Shown here piece after piece: positions 27,835 through 36,456 of a stretch of 64,000 nucleotides of DNA. The notes under the pieces are model-generated. The model made no database searches, was not told the DNA's origin, and was given only the letters and a program-made list of their open reading frames with translations. How positions within the stretch are numbered: the stretch's first letter is position 1; the number at the start of each line of letters is the position of its first letter. The DNA is from Chondrocystis sp. NIES-4102 (GTDB lineage: Bacteria > Cyanobacteriota > Cyanobacteriia > Cyanobacteriales > Xenococcaceae). Location of the stretch: the NCBI GenBank assembly GCA_002368355.1, contig AP018281.1, positions 4,278,001 to 4,342,000 of the forward strand, in the 5' to 3' direction. Position numbers and translations under genes: made by a program.

Positions 27835-29616
27835 ATGGCTACTAATCAAACATCAAACTCTATTTTCAATACAAACCCAACAATAGTAGAAGATTGGAAT
27901 GGAGGATACAAATTAGAATTAGATATAACAGCAAAAGCTGCTGCCAACAATTGGAAATTAGATTTCAATCTACCCTACAAAATCAGTGCAGCCTATGGAG
28001 TAGATCTAATAGATAAAGGCAACGGCAACTACAGCATAGATGGACAAAACGACCAAGTAAACCTTCAAAGCGGACAATCAATCAAACCAATATTGATTAT
28101 CAACGATGGTGGCAAACAAGCATTAATACCTCAATTCAATAGTTCAGGCTCACCTTCAACACCCACCTCAACTGCACCCGTCACCATACCAAATAACGAG
28201 GGGTCAACAGTCGGACAAAGAGGCAAATTCGCCTATGGAGAAGCATTACAGAAAAACTTCCTCTTCTACGAAGCCAACCGTTCAGGAGATCTAGGCGCAG
28301 ATAACCGTCTCGAATGGCGTTCAGACTCCACCCTCAAAGATGGTAGCACCGTCGGTCGTGACCTAGAAGGCGGATATTTCGATGCAGGCGACCACGTAAA
28401 ATTCGGTCAACCAATGGCAGCCTCGATTAATATGTTGGCATGGGGTGGTGTGGAATATAAAGATGCCTATCAAAAATCAGGACAACTAGACGAATTACTA
28501 GAAGCAGTAAAATGGGGAACAGACTACTTCCTCAAAGCCCACGAAACTAGCAATGGCAAAACCAGTAAACTTTGGGTACAAGTAGGAGAAGGTGGTAGTG
28601 AAAACGATCATGGTTATTGGGGTTCACCCGAAACAGTAGAACAAAATACCACTCGTCGAGCCTTTGCTATCGACCCATCGCGTCCTGGTTCGGATGTAGC
28701 AGCCTCAACTTCTAGTGCTTTAGCAGCAGCATCTATGTTATTTAGGGGAGTGGATAATGCTTATGCCGATAAACTACTCACCAATGCTAAACAACTATAT
28801 CAATTTGCCGAGACTTATCAGGGCAAATATTCAGATTCTGTACCCCAAGCCAGTCCTTTCTACACTAGCTGGAGTGGTTATGGTGATGAATTAGCTTCAG
28901 GGGCAGCTTGGTTACATAAAGCTACAGGAGATAAATCCTATTTAAGCAAAGCAGAAAATTACTTCAAAACTAAAGTTGGTGGTTTAGGTGATTGGTCTTG
29001 GGCTGTGGATGACCATTCTTATGGTGCTGCGGTAATTTTGGCGCAAGAGAGTCAAGATTCTTTCTTTAAAGGTCAGGTCGAAGGGTGGTTAGATAAATGG
29101 ATTAATGGTGGAGGTAATATTAAGTATACTAGTGGTGGTTTTGCCCACCGTGCCTCTTGGGGTTCTGTGCCTGTAACTGGTTCTGCTGCTTTCTTGGCTG
29201 AACTGTATAATGATACAGTCAAGCAGGATAGTCGTTATACTAAGTTTGCTACTCGTCAGGTGGATTATATTTTGGGTGATAATCCCAGAGGGTTTAGTTA
29301 TATGGTGGGGTTTGGTAATAATTATCCTCAACGAGCGCATCACCGAGGTAGTGCTGGTTCTGTGCCTTTAGATGGTAGTTCGACTCCTAATGAGCATATT
29401 CTTTATGGTGCAATTGTAGGGGGCCCTGGTAGTGCGGATGATTACTCTCATAATGACCGTCGTAATGATTGGATTACTAATGAGGTTGGTACTAGTTATA
29501 ACGCGCCTATAGCTTCTGCTTTGATTCAACAATATGATAATTTGGGTGGTGACCCTCTATCTAATTATCAATTGGATCAGTTGCTCGGTGTTGATGCTAA
29601 TGGTGTTGGTGTTTAG
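27835..29616 (+). CDS. Glycoside hydrolase family 9 cellulase with N-terminal CBM2-like domain
   Basis: This is an endo-beta-1,4-glucanase (GH9, inverting) of 593 residues. Residues 10-105 resemble a family-2 carbohydrate-binding module (DWNGGYKLELDITAKAAANNWKLDF). A Pro/Ser/Thr linker (about 105-125) leads to the GH9 (alpha/alpha)6 barrel: FAYGEALQKNFLFYEANRSG, the catalytic base motif DAGDH at 183-187 (Asp183 and Asp186), the histidine block QRAHHR near 502, and NDRRNDWITNEV with the acid Glu550. No signal peptide is visible at the N-terminus (MATNQTSNSIF), so it is either exported by another route or works inside the cell or sheath. Cyanobacterial GH9 enzymes are uncommon. A hairpin terminator follows. 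Confidence 0.92.
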   Translation: MATNQTSNSIFNTNPTIVEDWNGGYKLELDITAKAAANNWKLDFNLPYKISAAYGVDLIDKGNGNYSIDGQNDQVNLQSGQSIKPILIINDGGKQALIPQFNSSGSPSTPTSTAPVTIPNNEGSTVGQRGKFAYGEALQKNFLFYEANRSGDLGADNRLEWRSDSTLKDGSTVGRDLEGGYFDAGDHVKFGQPMAASINMLAWGGVEYKDAYQKSGQLDELLEAVKWGTDYFLKAHETSNGKTSKLWVQVGEGGSENDHGYWGSPETVEQNTTRRAFAIDPSRPGSDVAASTSSALAAASMLFRGVDNAYADKLLTNAKQLYQFAETYQGKYSDSVPQASPFYTSWSGYGDELASGAAWLHKATGDKSYLSKAENYFKTKVGGLGDWSWAVDDHSYGAAVILAQESQDSFFKGQVEGWLDKWINGGGNIKYTSGGFAHRASWGSVPVTGSAAFLAELYNDTVKQDSRYTKFATRQVDYILGDNPRGFSYMVGFGNNYPQRAHHRGSAGSVPLDGSSTPNEHILYGAIVGGPGSADDYSHNDRRNDWITNEVGTSYNAPIASALIQQYDNLGGDPLSNYQLDQLLGVDANGVGV

Positions 29617-29670
29617 TTTTTATTAATTAAGGCGATCGCAGACGATTAATATTCCGCGATCGCAACTACG

Positions 29671-29692
29671 GCGATATTTTATCGCTTTTTTT
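29671..29692 (+). terminator. Rho-independent terminator of the GH9 gene
   Basis: GCGATA and TATCGC flank a short T-rich loop (29671-29685), followed by seven T. It sits 55 bp after the stop codon and also serves the gap before the convergent gene. Confidence 0.7.
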
Positions 29693-29707
29693 CGTTTCTA
29701 CCCAGGT

Positions 29708-30787
29708 TTAATGATTAATAATTTCGATCTTACGACTCTTCATCGTATCTAAAAACATTTCGGTAGATAAGGCTTGTTCTACAGGATAGATTCCTGGTTT
29801 TTTAAGTTTCCCTGCTAACATTAACTCAGCTACCGCCCCTGTACCAGCCCCTGCTGCGATCGCTGTATTTTGATGTACCATTGTTGTACAATAGGTTTCT
29901 CTTTTACCTGCTTTTTCTCCTGTAATCTCTGCGCGCATGGCAACTCCTATACCACTAAAAGGATCGGTTGCTTTGGTCATTAAATAACTCACACGGGCAA
30001 AGAATTCAATACCTTTGGGGGTGTTTACCCATGATTTGGGAAAAACATGAGCAGTGATCCAAGTAAGATGATTGTACCAATCGGGAATTGAACCAAATTT
30101 GGTAATTACTGTTTCGACGGGAAAGGAATCAGCAAAAGTGTAGGTTTCAGGCATATCGAACCAATATACCCCTGTTTTTCCATAGGGTTTAGGAAATTCA
30201 ATCACTTCTCGCTCGCTGTAGGGTGATATCTCTTGCCATTTGCCATCAATCCAAGCAGAAAATTTATTTTTTAAACCTAAAAAAGTAGTCCGCATCACCG
30301 TTAAGCCAGCACCACCTGAACCTCCTACAACATAGCTCAAATGGATCTTTTCAGGGCGATCAAATTGCTCAACCCCTTGCTTAACCATACTATTGGAAAT
30401 ACCAGGGAAAATGCCTGTGTTGAGGACGGCGGTAACTCCTTTAGCGATCGCACTATTTTGATGCTTGATTACTCGCTCGTAAAAAGAACGATGATCACTA
30501 ACATCTATATAGTTAATTCCCAAACTAATACAACTTTCGAGTACTTTCCCATCTCGATGATGAAATGGTCCTGCACAGTGAACTACTAAATCCATAGGCG
30601 CGATCGCTTTTAATATTTGTTCTGGATCTGACAAATCTAAAACTAGAAATTTAAATGGTGGTTCTACCTGTGATTCTGGGTTACGAGAAGTTATAGTAAT
30701 CTCAGCCTCAGTATGAGTAGCTATATCCCGCGCTACACTTTTACCTATTCTGCCACAACCGCCAATCACTAATACTTTTTTAGTCAT
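29708..30787 (-). CDS. Saccharopine dehydrogenase-like NAD(P)-binding protein
   Basis: This 359-residue oxidoreductase-like protein has an N-terminal Rossmann fold (VLVIGGCGRIGKSVARDIA, residues 4-22), LVLDLSDPEQILKAI and LVVHCAGPFHHR, as in the saccharopine dehydrogenase / trans-acting enoyl reductase superfamily. The C-terminal half (about 135-350) is the mixed alpha/beta domain of that group. In cyanobacteria members are often annotated only by superfamily; lysine metabolism is not implied. A role in lipid or pigment reduction is possible but unproven. It converges on the GH9 gene and diverges from the glycosyltransferase gene, 76 bp away. Confidence 0.82.
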   Translation of the reverse strand: MTKKVLVIGGCGRIGKSVARDIATHTEAEITITSRNPESQVEPPFKFLVLDLSDPEQILKAIAPMDLVVHCAGPFHHRDGKVLESCISLGINYIDVSDHRSFYERVIKHQNSAIAKGVTAVLNTGIFPGISNSMVKQGVEQFDRPEKIHLSYVVGGSGGAGLTVMRTTFLGLKNKFSAWIDGKWQEISPYSEREVIEFPKPYGKTGVYWFDMPETYTFADSFPVETVITKFGSIPDWYNHLTWITAHVFPKSWVNTPKGIEFFARVSYLMTKATDPFSGIGVAMRAEITGEKAGKRETYCTTMVHQNTAIAAGAGTGAVAELMLAGKLKKPGIYPVEQALSTEMFLDTMKSRKIEIINH

Positions 30788-30863
30788 ATTCCGTCCTCTG
30801 GATTTGAAATATTGCTGACTTTGAAAAATGCTATAGTATTCAAATTTATTTACTAAATTTTTA

Positions 30864-31724
30864 ATGTCTAATTTGTATTTCTTAATAGTTAATTATAATT
30901 CTAGTTGTCTAATTAAGCGTCTACTTGCATCTTTACCACAGCAATCTCAAAATAATTACCAAGTATTAATTGTTAATAATTCTGCTGATGATCTTGAAAT
31001 AGTAGAATTACAAAACTCTTATATTAAAGTTATCAATTCTGATAAAAATTTAGGCTTTGGTAAGGCTTGTAATTTAGGATTGAATTTAATTAAAGATCAA
31101 AATTCTCAAGGAATTGTTTGGTTAATTAACCCTGATGCTTATTTTGATGAAAATGTTTTAAATAATGCCACAGCTTTTTTTAATAATTATCCTCACATCT
31201 CAATTTTAGGTACTACTGTTGTTAATCCCCAAGGAGAAATTATTGCTGCTGGAGGCACTTTTAATCCACAAAAAGCAACTCTCAAGATAATTACTTCCCC
31301 TCCGTTTGATTTGACGCAGGACTATACTTATACTGATTGGGTTAGTGGGTGTAGTTTATTAATTAATCTGGCAAACTTTAGTAATGCTCCTCAATTTGAT
31401 CCACGCTATTTTTTATATTATGAGGATTTGGATTTTTGCTTATCTTATCATCAGCAGGGACATAAAATTGCTGTAACCCATTTATTGAAAGTGATTCATG
31501 AAACTTCTACAATTACTAATCGCAATTTAATCGATAAATACCGACATATTACCCATAGTTATTTAGTTTATATTGAAAAATATGCTAATCTATCTCTTTT
31601 TATTTTGACTAATATTCGTATGAGCCTTAATACTATACGGTTACTAATCATTAAACCCAAACAGGGATTAGGTAAATTAATCGGCTGGTTTGAATATTGG
31701 CAAAGAAAACTGTTATTTCACTGA
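30864..31724 (+). CDS. Glycosyltransferase family 2, rhamnosyltransferase-like
   Basis: This is an inverting GT-A glycosyltransferase of 286 residues, probably adding a sugar to a surface polysaccharide or glycolipid at the inner face of the membrane. The N-terminus YFLIVNYNSSCLIKRLLASL and NNSADD form the nucleotide-sugar site, WLINPDAYFDENVL holds the DXD-equivalent, and DWVSGCSLLI plus the acidic FLYYEDLDFCLSY block is typical of the WbbL/rhamnosyltransferase branch. The C-terminus has a weak amphipathic or membrane segment. It stands alone, without other polysaccharide genes around it. Confidence 0.88.
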   Translation: MSNLYFLIVNYNSSCLIKRLLASLPQQSQNNYQVLIVNNSADDLEIVELQNSYIKVINSDKNLGFGKACNLGLNLIKDQNSQGIVWLINPDAYFDENVLNNATAFFNNYPHISILGTTVVNPQGEIIAAGGTFNPQKATLKIITSPPFDLTQDYTYTDWVSGCSLLINLANFSNAPQFDPRYFLYYEDLDFCLSYHQQGHKIAVTHLLKVIHETSTITNRNLIDKYRHITHSYLVYIEKYANLSLFILTNIRMSLNTIRLLIIKPKQGLGKLIGWFEYWQRKLLFH

Positions 31725-31881
31725 TAGCATTGAATATTAAAAAAACTAGCAAATAAATTATAGATATCTAAGTATATCGATAATTACCTATTATAAATAT
31801 AACTTCTCAGAAAAAATACTATAGTCAACATCTTTTTATATATGTTAACATTTCAATATAATTGTTATTACTAATTGCATT

Positions 31882-32298
31882 ATGAAACGGCGAAATTTTA
31901 TTAATTGGGTAGGATTAGGTTTATTAGCAAGTAACTTTCCAGTAGCCTTAGCTGCTTGTTCTAAAAGTGATACCAATACTTCTAATGTAAATAATCAAGC
32001 AAAATTTGTCTCCCTAGGTAGTAGTGAAGAATTACAAAAAAATGGTTATATTTTAAATAAAGAATCTGAAATAATCGTTGTTAAAGATAATAATAATAAA
32101 ATCTCTGCTGTCAGTTCAATCTGTACCCATAGAGGCTGCACTGTAGAGTGGCAAAAAGACTCTAGTACTTTATTTTGCCCTTGTCATAATGCTAAATTTG
32201 CTACCGACGGTCAAGTAGTTGCCGAACCAGCTAAAGTAGCACTACCGACATACCAAGTAAAAGAAGAGAATGGGGAAATTTTAGTAGCAACTAATTAA
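31882..32298 (+). CDS. Rieske [2Fe-2S] protein with Tat and lipobox signal
   Basis: This is a 138-residue exported Rieske protein. The N-terminus has a twin-arginine motif (KRRNFINWVGLGLLA) and then ALAAC, a lipobox-like site, so it may be a Tat-exported lipoprotein. The cluster ligands are Cys81 and His83 (CTHRGC) and Cys99 and His102 (CPCH); Cys86 and Cys101 are the expected disulfide pair, so the site is of the high-potential bc1/b6f type. It is much shorter than PetC and lacks a full membrane anchor. It may pass electrons in the periplasm or thylakoid lumen; the partner is unknown. It is convergent with the REC-PP2C gene, with only 5 bp between the stops. Confidence 0.88.
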   Translation: MKRRNFINWVGLGLLASNFPVALAACSKSDTNTSNVNNQAKFVSLGSSEELQKNGYILNKESEIIVVKDNNNKISAVSSICTHRGCTVEWQKDSSTLFCPCHNAKFATDGQVVAEPAKVALPTYQVKEENGEILVATN

Positions 32299-32303
32299 AT
32301 AAT

Positions 32304-33437
32304 TTAAGAAAAGTCTATTTGCAAAATTGATAAATCATCTTCAAATTGTAAATCAGGATGCCAATTTCTAATAGAGTTTAATAAACATTGTAAATTGCTA
32401 TTAGGATCTTTTTGATAATCTTTTAATATACTAATTAGCTGTTCTAATCCTGAGTGAGAATCAACTGTATTTTCAAATTCATAAATACCATCACTAAATA
32501 AATATAAACTAGAGTCGGCAGTAATTTGGCATGAATCATTAACATATTCAATATCAGGAAACATCCCTATAGGGACTCCAGGTGTTTTAAGACGTTTATC
32601 AGTAGTTTTTTTATTTGGAGTCAGTAAAACTGCAGGGGGATGTCCTGCACTTGAATAAACTAAATTACGATTGTAAATATCATAAACACCATACCAAATA
32701 GTAAAATATTTATCATTGCGATCGCTCATCTGAAAAGCCTTATTTAATCCCTGTAATACGGTGTCAGGCTGATAATAATCTACATTACTTAACCCACGGG
32801 ATCTCAGAAGATTTACTACAGCAAGCGAGGGTAAAGAAGCCCTTAAACCATGTCCTGAAACATCCAATAAATAAAAGACTAAATGGCGATCGTCTAACCA
32901 AAAATAATCAAAGCTATCTCCGCCTAATTGTCGTGAGGGAATAAAACACACATCAATCTTTAAACATGGATGCTGCAGAGGTTCAGGTAAAATAGTACTA
33001 ACGTATTCTGCTGCTTCTGCTAATTCAGCTTCTAATAATTGCTTTTGATTCTGTAAATCTTTACTTAATTGATGTAATCTTAATCCTGCTCTCACCCTAG
33101 CCTTTAATTCGTTCATTTCTATAGGCTTACAGAGAAAATCATCTGCGCCTGCATCTAACCCTTTAACCCGATCTTCTATAGAATCTAGGGAAGTTAAAAG
33201 GATAAAAAATGTTGTTGACAATTCTGGAATAGATTTGATTTTGCTACATACTTGTAATCCATCTTTTCGTGGCATAATCCAATCACAAATAATTAAAGCA
33301 GGGCGAATAGCCTTAGCCTTAATTAATCCCTCTTCACCATCACTAGCTAAAGTAATATCATAACCCTGCATACTTAAAGTTCTTGCTAAAAGCAGTTGAG
33401 TTGCTGAGTCATCATCAATAATTAGAATTTGAGCCAT
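32304..33437 (-). CDS. Response regulator with PP2C (SpoIIE/RsbU-type) phosphatase domain
   Basis: This is a two-domain signalling protein, 377 residues from ATG 33437 (MAQILIIDDD). Residues 1-120 are a receiver domain (ILIIDDDSATQLL, phospho-acceptor in LIICDWIMPRKDG, lysine in FLCKPIEM), followed by a short coiled coil (QNQKQLLEAELAEAAEYV) and a PP2C/SpoIIE serine phosphatase (about 170-375) with FDYFWLDDRHLVFYLLDVSGHG metal ligands and QFEDDLSIL. Proteins of this design act in partner-switching cascades by dephosphorylating an anti-sigma antagonist. The frame is open 30 residues further upstream, but that part is not receiver-like. No STAS or kinase partner is adjacent; the FHA-domain gene is upstream on the same strand. 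Confidence 0.9.
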   Translation of the reverse strand: MAQILIIDDDSATQLLLARTLSMQGYDITLASDGEEGLIKAKAIRPALIICDWIMPRKDGLQVCSKIKSIPELSTTFFILLTSLDSIEDRVKGLDAGADDFLCKPIEMNELKARVRAGLRLHQLSKDLQNQKQLLEAELAEAAEYVSTILPEPLQHPCLKIDVCFIPSRQLGGDSFDYFWLDDRHLVFYLLDVSGHGLRASLPSLAVVNLLRSRGLSNVDYYQPDTVLQGLNKAFQMSDRNDKYFTIWYGVYDIYNRNLVYSSAGHPPAVLLTPNKKTTDKRLKTPGVPIGMFPDIEYVNDSCQITADSSLYLFSDGIYEFENTVDSHSGLEQLISILKDYQKDPNSNLQCLLNSIRNWHPDLQFEDDLSILQIDFS

Positions 33438-34042
33438 AATAAAATTGGATAATTTTCTCTTTGATGACCGAAGATTATGGCAATTATCGTCTACATCCGA
33501 CGGCATAATCTTAGAATCTAGCCTCAAGTCGTGTTATTAAACTAGGTAATATTAATTGAATAGTAATTAAAAATCACCCTTTGCGTAAATATGATTAAGA
33601 CTAGAAAAAATCTAAGGACATGAAAATTACACTATCATAAGTTAATTAAAATTTAAATTTGCCTTGGGATTTTACATATTTATATAAGATAGGTAATAGT
33701 TAATAGGGAAGCGAAGAACAGCCAGATAAGCCTATATCAGGTATAATTTAACTATTTAAACTTACCTTAAGTTTATTAATCGGTAAATCAATGTCTAAAA
33801 TATGAAATTAGGAAAAAACTTGTCTCATTTCTTGGAACATATAAATTTCAAGAATTAATTAAGGTTATTTAATCAGCTTAACAACTAAGCTATCTACTCT
33901 TTTGTAGCTATAGTAGAATCGTCTATCCTTAAATTAATTGTATCGATAAATCAATATAGGTCTATACCCAAGATATAATTAATTAACAAGTAATCAATTA
34001 ATAACTATTTCAATCAAAGAGAATTATATATACAGCAACTGT
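33438..34042. other. Intergenic region, nothing recognised
   Basis: About 600 bp of very AT-rich sequence between the REC-PP2C and FHA genes. I see no open frame of note, no strong hairpin with T-run and no known RNA motif. Its length leaves room for an unrecognised small RNA. Confidence 0.4.
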
Positions 34043-34612
34043 TTATTCTTTAATTATCGTATCTGCAATAATAGAACTATCGTCTTCCATGTCTTCTTTT
34101 AAGATAAGATCTTCTAGAATTATTGTATCTTTATAATATTTTGCATCTTCAAGATTAGATTTATATGTAGCCTTAGCAGTATTACAATAATTTAAGAATT
34201 GACTATTATCTGTGTTATAAGCAATGTAATTATAAGTAATTTTAATATCATTCCCGATTAATACAATATCGCCAGAAACTAATCGATGGAGTGATTTTTT
34301 CTTACCATTAACAGTAATACCATTACGACTTCGTTGTCTTTTACCTTTGCCATCAATAATCCAGTAGGCATAGTCAATTTTTTCGCCTCCTTCGGTATAT
34401 CTCATCCAAGCCACGGTAGCATGATGACGAGATGCTAGGGCATCATTAATAATTAAATCATTTTGAGGATGACGACCAATAGTATATACGTTGTTATTCA
34501 TAGAAACCGCTCGCCTCGACTCTGGAGATTCAACAATTAATACGTGTCTTCCTCTCGCTAGATCAGCTTGATTTAACTTAACTAAGGTTAGCTTAGGTTT
34601 TTGAGCAGTCAT
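34043..34612 (-). CDS. FHA domain protein
   Basis: This is a 189-residue protein with one forkhead-associated domain (about residues 28-125), the phosphothreonine-binding module. The core YTIGRHPQNDLIINDALASRHHATV contains the conserved Gly-Arg, Ser-Arg-His and a later NGITVNGKK loop. The C-terminal 60 residues are acidic and low in complexity (EDAKYYKDTIILEDLILKEDMEDDS). It may read out Ser/Thr kinase signals such as that of the zinc-ribbon kinase in this window, but no direct link is visible. Confidence 0.88.
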   Translation of the reverse strand: MTAQKPKLTLVKLNQADLARGRHVLIVESPESRRAVSMNNNVYTIGRHPQNDLIINDALASRHHATVAWMRYTEGGEKIDYAYWIIDGKGKRQRSRNGITVNGKKKSLHRLVSGDIVLIGNDIKITYNYIAYNTDNSQFLNYCNTAKATYKSNLEDAKYYKDTIILEDLILKEDMEDDSSIIADTIIKE

Positions 34613-34975
34613 GTATTTAAATTATTTTTTTTACTACTAAATATCTAACTTGATAAATGGACAATAATCTAACAGAATCATAGTAAGTCAAGTGATTAAA
34701 TTGTGCTATAAGACAAAAAACCAATGATAGCCAATTAAACTAAATTTAAATAAGCTAACCTTGAAAACTTTAATGTCCAAATAATTAACACTTATTAACT
34801 ACACCAGCAAATAAAGCAAAGATTTACATAATATTCCTATGGAATCTAATCTATTGTATATATTTTAGTCGAAAAAAAATGATTAGCAAGATGAATAACT
34901 ATTTTCAAAGTGAACTAAATTTTTAGTCAAAATGTCATCAGTAAAAACATGGAAATAATCATTCATTTAATAAAT
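34613..34975. other. Intergenic region, nothing recognised
   Basis: About 360 bp of AT-rich sequence between dnaE-C and the FHA gene on the same strand. No terminator with a clear stem, RNA gene or repeat was found. Confidence 0.4.
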
Positions 34976-36313
34976 TTAACGAGCTAATAAGGATTGACAA
35001 TGTACTGTAAAACCAGCTTCTTGTAGTGATGTAATTGCTTGATGTTCATCTTGAACCCAAAACTTTTGCCCAAAGCGAATAAACTGTCTATTATTACCAT
35101 TACCGATCGCAGCAATTACAGGAATTTTAAATTGATTTTCTGGTGCTGCAAGCTGTTCTAAAATTATTTTTAAATAATTGCTTTTATATTGGTCTAAAGC
35201 TTGGTCTGGGGTCATTTCCAGCATAAGCATTTTAACTTCTTCTACTGCTTCGGCATCATCAATAATTAATTGATATTGATCATTACGCTGCTGAGGTTTT
35301 CCCCAGACAATTAATTGTTTACCTACTTGTAATAATGGTTCTAAAAGAGCAAAAGTTTTAGGAAAGATAGTTCCTTCCGCTTCCCCTGTGATATCTTCCA
35401 TCTGTACAAAAGCCATCGTATCACCGCCCTTAGTAACAATTTTTCTCACAGAATTTAACATCACCACAGCACTAACTTTATGCTTGACTTTGTTATCTGA
35501 TAATTCAGCTAGACTAATAGGGGAAAGAATTTGGGCTGCTTGATGAACCGCTTTTAAAGGATGTTCACTAATATAAAAACCAATATATTCTTTTTCTAAA
35601 CGTAATTTTTCTGGTAGGGGATAATCTTCTACTGTTGGGGTGCTAGGTGCTTGATCGAAACTATCCTCGCAAGATGCTTTCTCACTCACCATGTCAAATA
35701 AATTTAGTTGACCACTAGCCTTTTCTTTGCTGCGTTTTTGCGCCCAGGAAGTTAAAATATCAATGTCATTAATTAACTGTCGGCGATTAGGTTGTAACTG
35801 ATCAAAAGCACCACAATAAATTAAAGTTTCTAAAGCTCGACGATTTACAATTCTTAATTCTACGCGCTCACAAAAGTCTGCAAGAGATTTAAATTTACCA
35901 TCAGCACGGCGACTAGCTAATATATTCTCGATCGCAGCAGATCCTAAATTCTTGACTGCGGATAAACCAAATAAAATATTGTATTTATCTAATGGCATAA
36001 AATCTTCTTCCGAATTATTAATATCAGGAGGTAGGATAGTTAACCCCATTTTCTGAGCGTTTTCCCGATATTTATCTACTTTCTCCTGAATACCACTGCT
36101 AGCGGTTAGGAGTGCCGACATATACTCTACACTATAGTTTGCTTTAAGATAGGCGGTTTGATAGCTAACGTAGGCATAGGCGGTAGAATGGGATTTATTA
36201 AAACAATTAGCTGCTACTGTGCCATTAACCAATAAAAAATTATGGTCTTGAGCTAAACCTATATCATAAACAGCTTGTTTACCTAATGATTGACGAGAAA
36301 GAATTTTGACCAT
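34976..36313 (-). CDS. dnaE: DNA polymerase III alpha subunit, C-terminal half with split-intein C-fragment
   Basis: This is the second half of the naturally split cyanobacterial dnaE. Residues 1-36 (starting [19 protein letters not shown], ending GTVAAN) are the Int-C of the DnaE split intein, closely like the Synechocystis and Nostoc versions; the block [10 protein letters not shown] holds the conserved aspartate and histidine, and the terminal Asn36 cyclises. The C-extein begins with the nucleophile Cys37 in the invariant CFN and continues as polymerase III alpha ([21 protein letters not shown], fingers and helix-hairpin-helix) to an OB domain (about 290-350). Protein trans-splicing with DnaE-N, encoded elsewhere, should make the full replicative polymerase. 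Total length of 445 matches other split C-halves. Confidence 0.95.
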   Translation of the reverse strand: MVKILSRQSLGKQAVYDIGLAQDHNFLLVNGTVAANCFNKSHSTAYAYVSYQTAYLKANYSVEYMSALLTASSGIQEKVDKYRENAQKMGLTILPPDINNSEEDFMPLDKYNILFGLSAVKNLGSAAIENILASRRADGKFKSLADFCERVELRIVNRRALETLIYCGAFDQLQPNRRQLINDIDILTSWAQKRSKEKASGQLNLFDMVSEKASCEDSFDQAPSTPTVEDYPLPEKLRLEKEYIGFYISEHPLKAVHQAAQILSPISLAELSDNKVKHKVSAVVMLNSVRKIVTKGGDTMAFVQMEDITGEAEGTIFPKTFALLEPLLQVGKQLIVWGKPQQRNDQYQLIIDDAEAVEEVKMLMLEMTPDQALDQYKSNYLKIILEQLAAPENQFKIPVIAAIGNGNNRQFIRFGQKFWVQDEHQAITSLQEAGFTVHCQSLLAR

Positions 36314-36456
36314 GACTATATTGGCAATAATTTAAATAAAAAAAAATTTAAGTTAAAAGTTATGACTCATTAAGGAAAGTTGAAACGACAGCCAATTAAA
36401 GACAGCTAAAATTATAATAATATTTACAACCAGTAAGTTTATTTGAGATAACGCCT

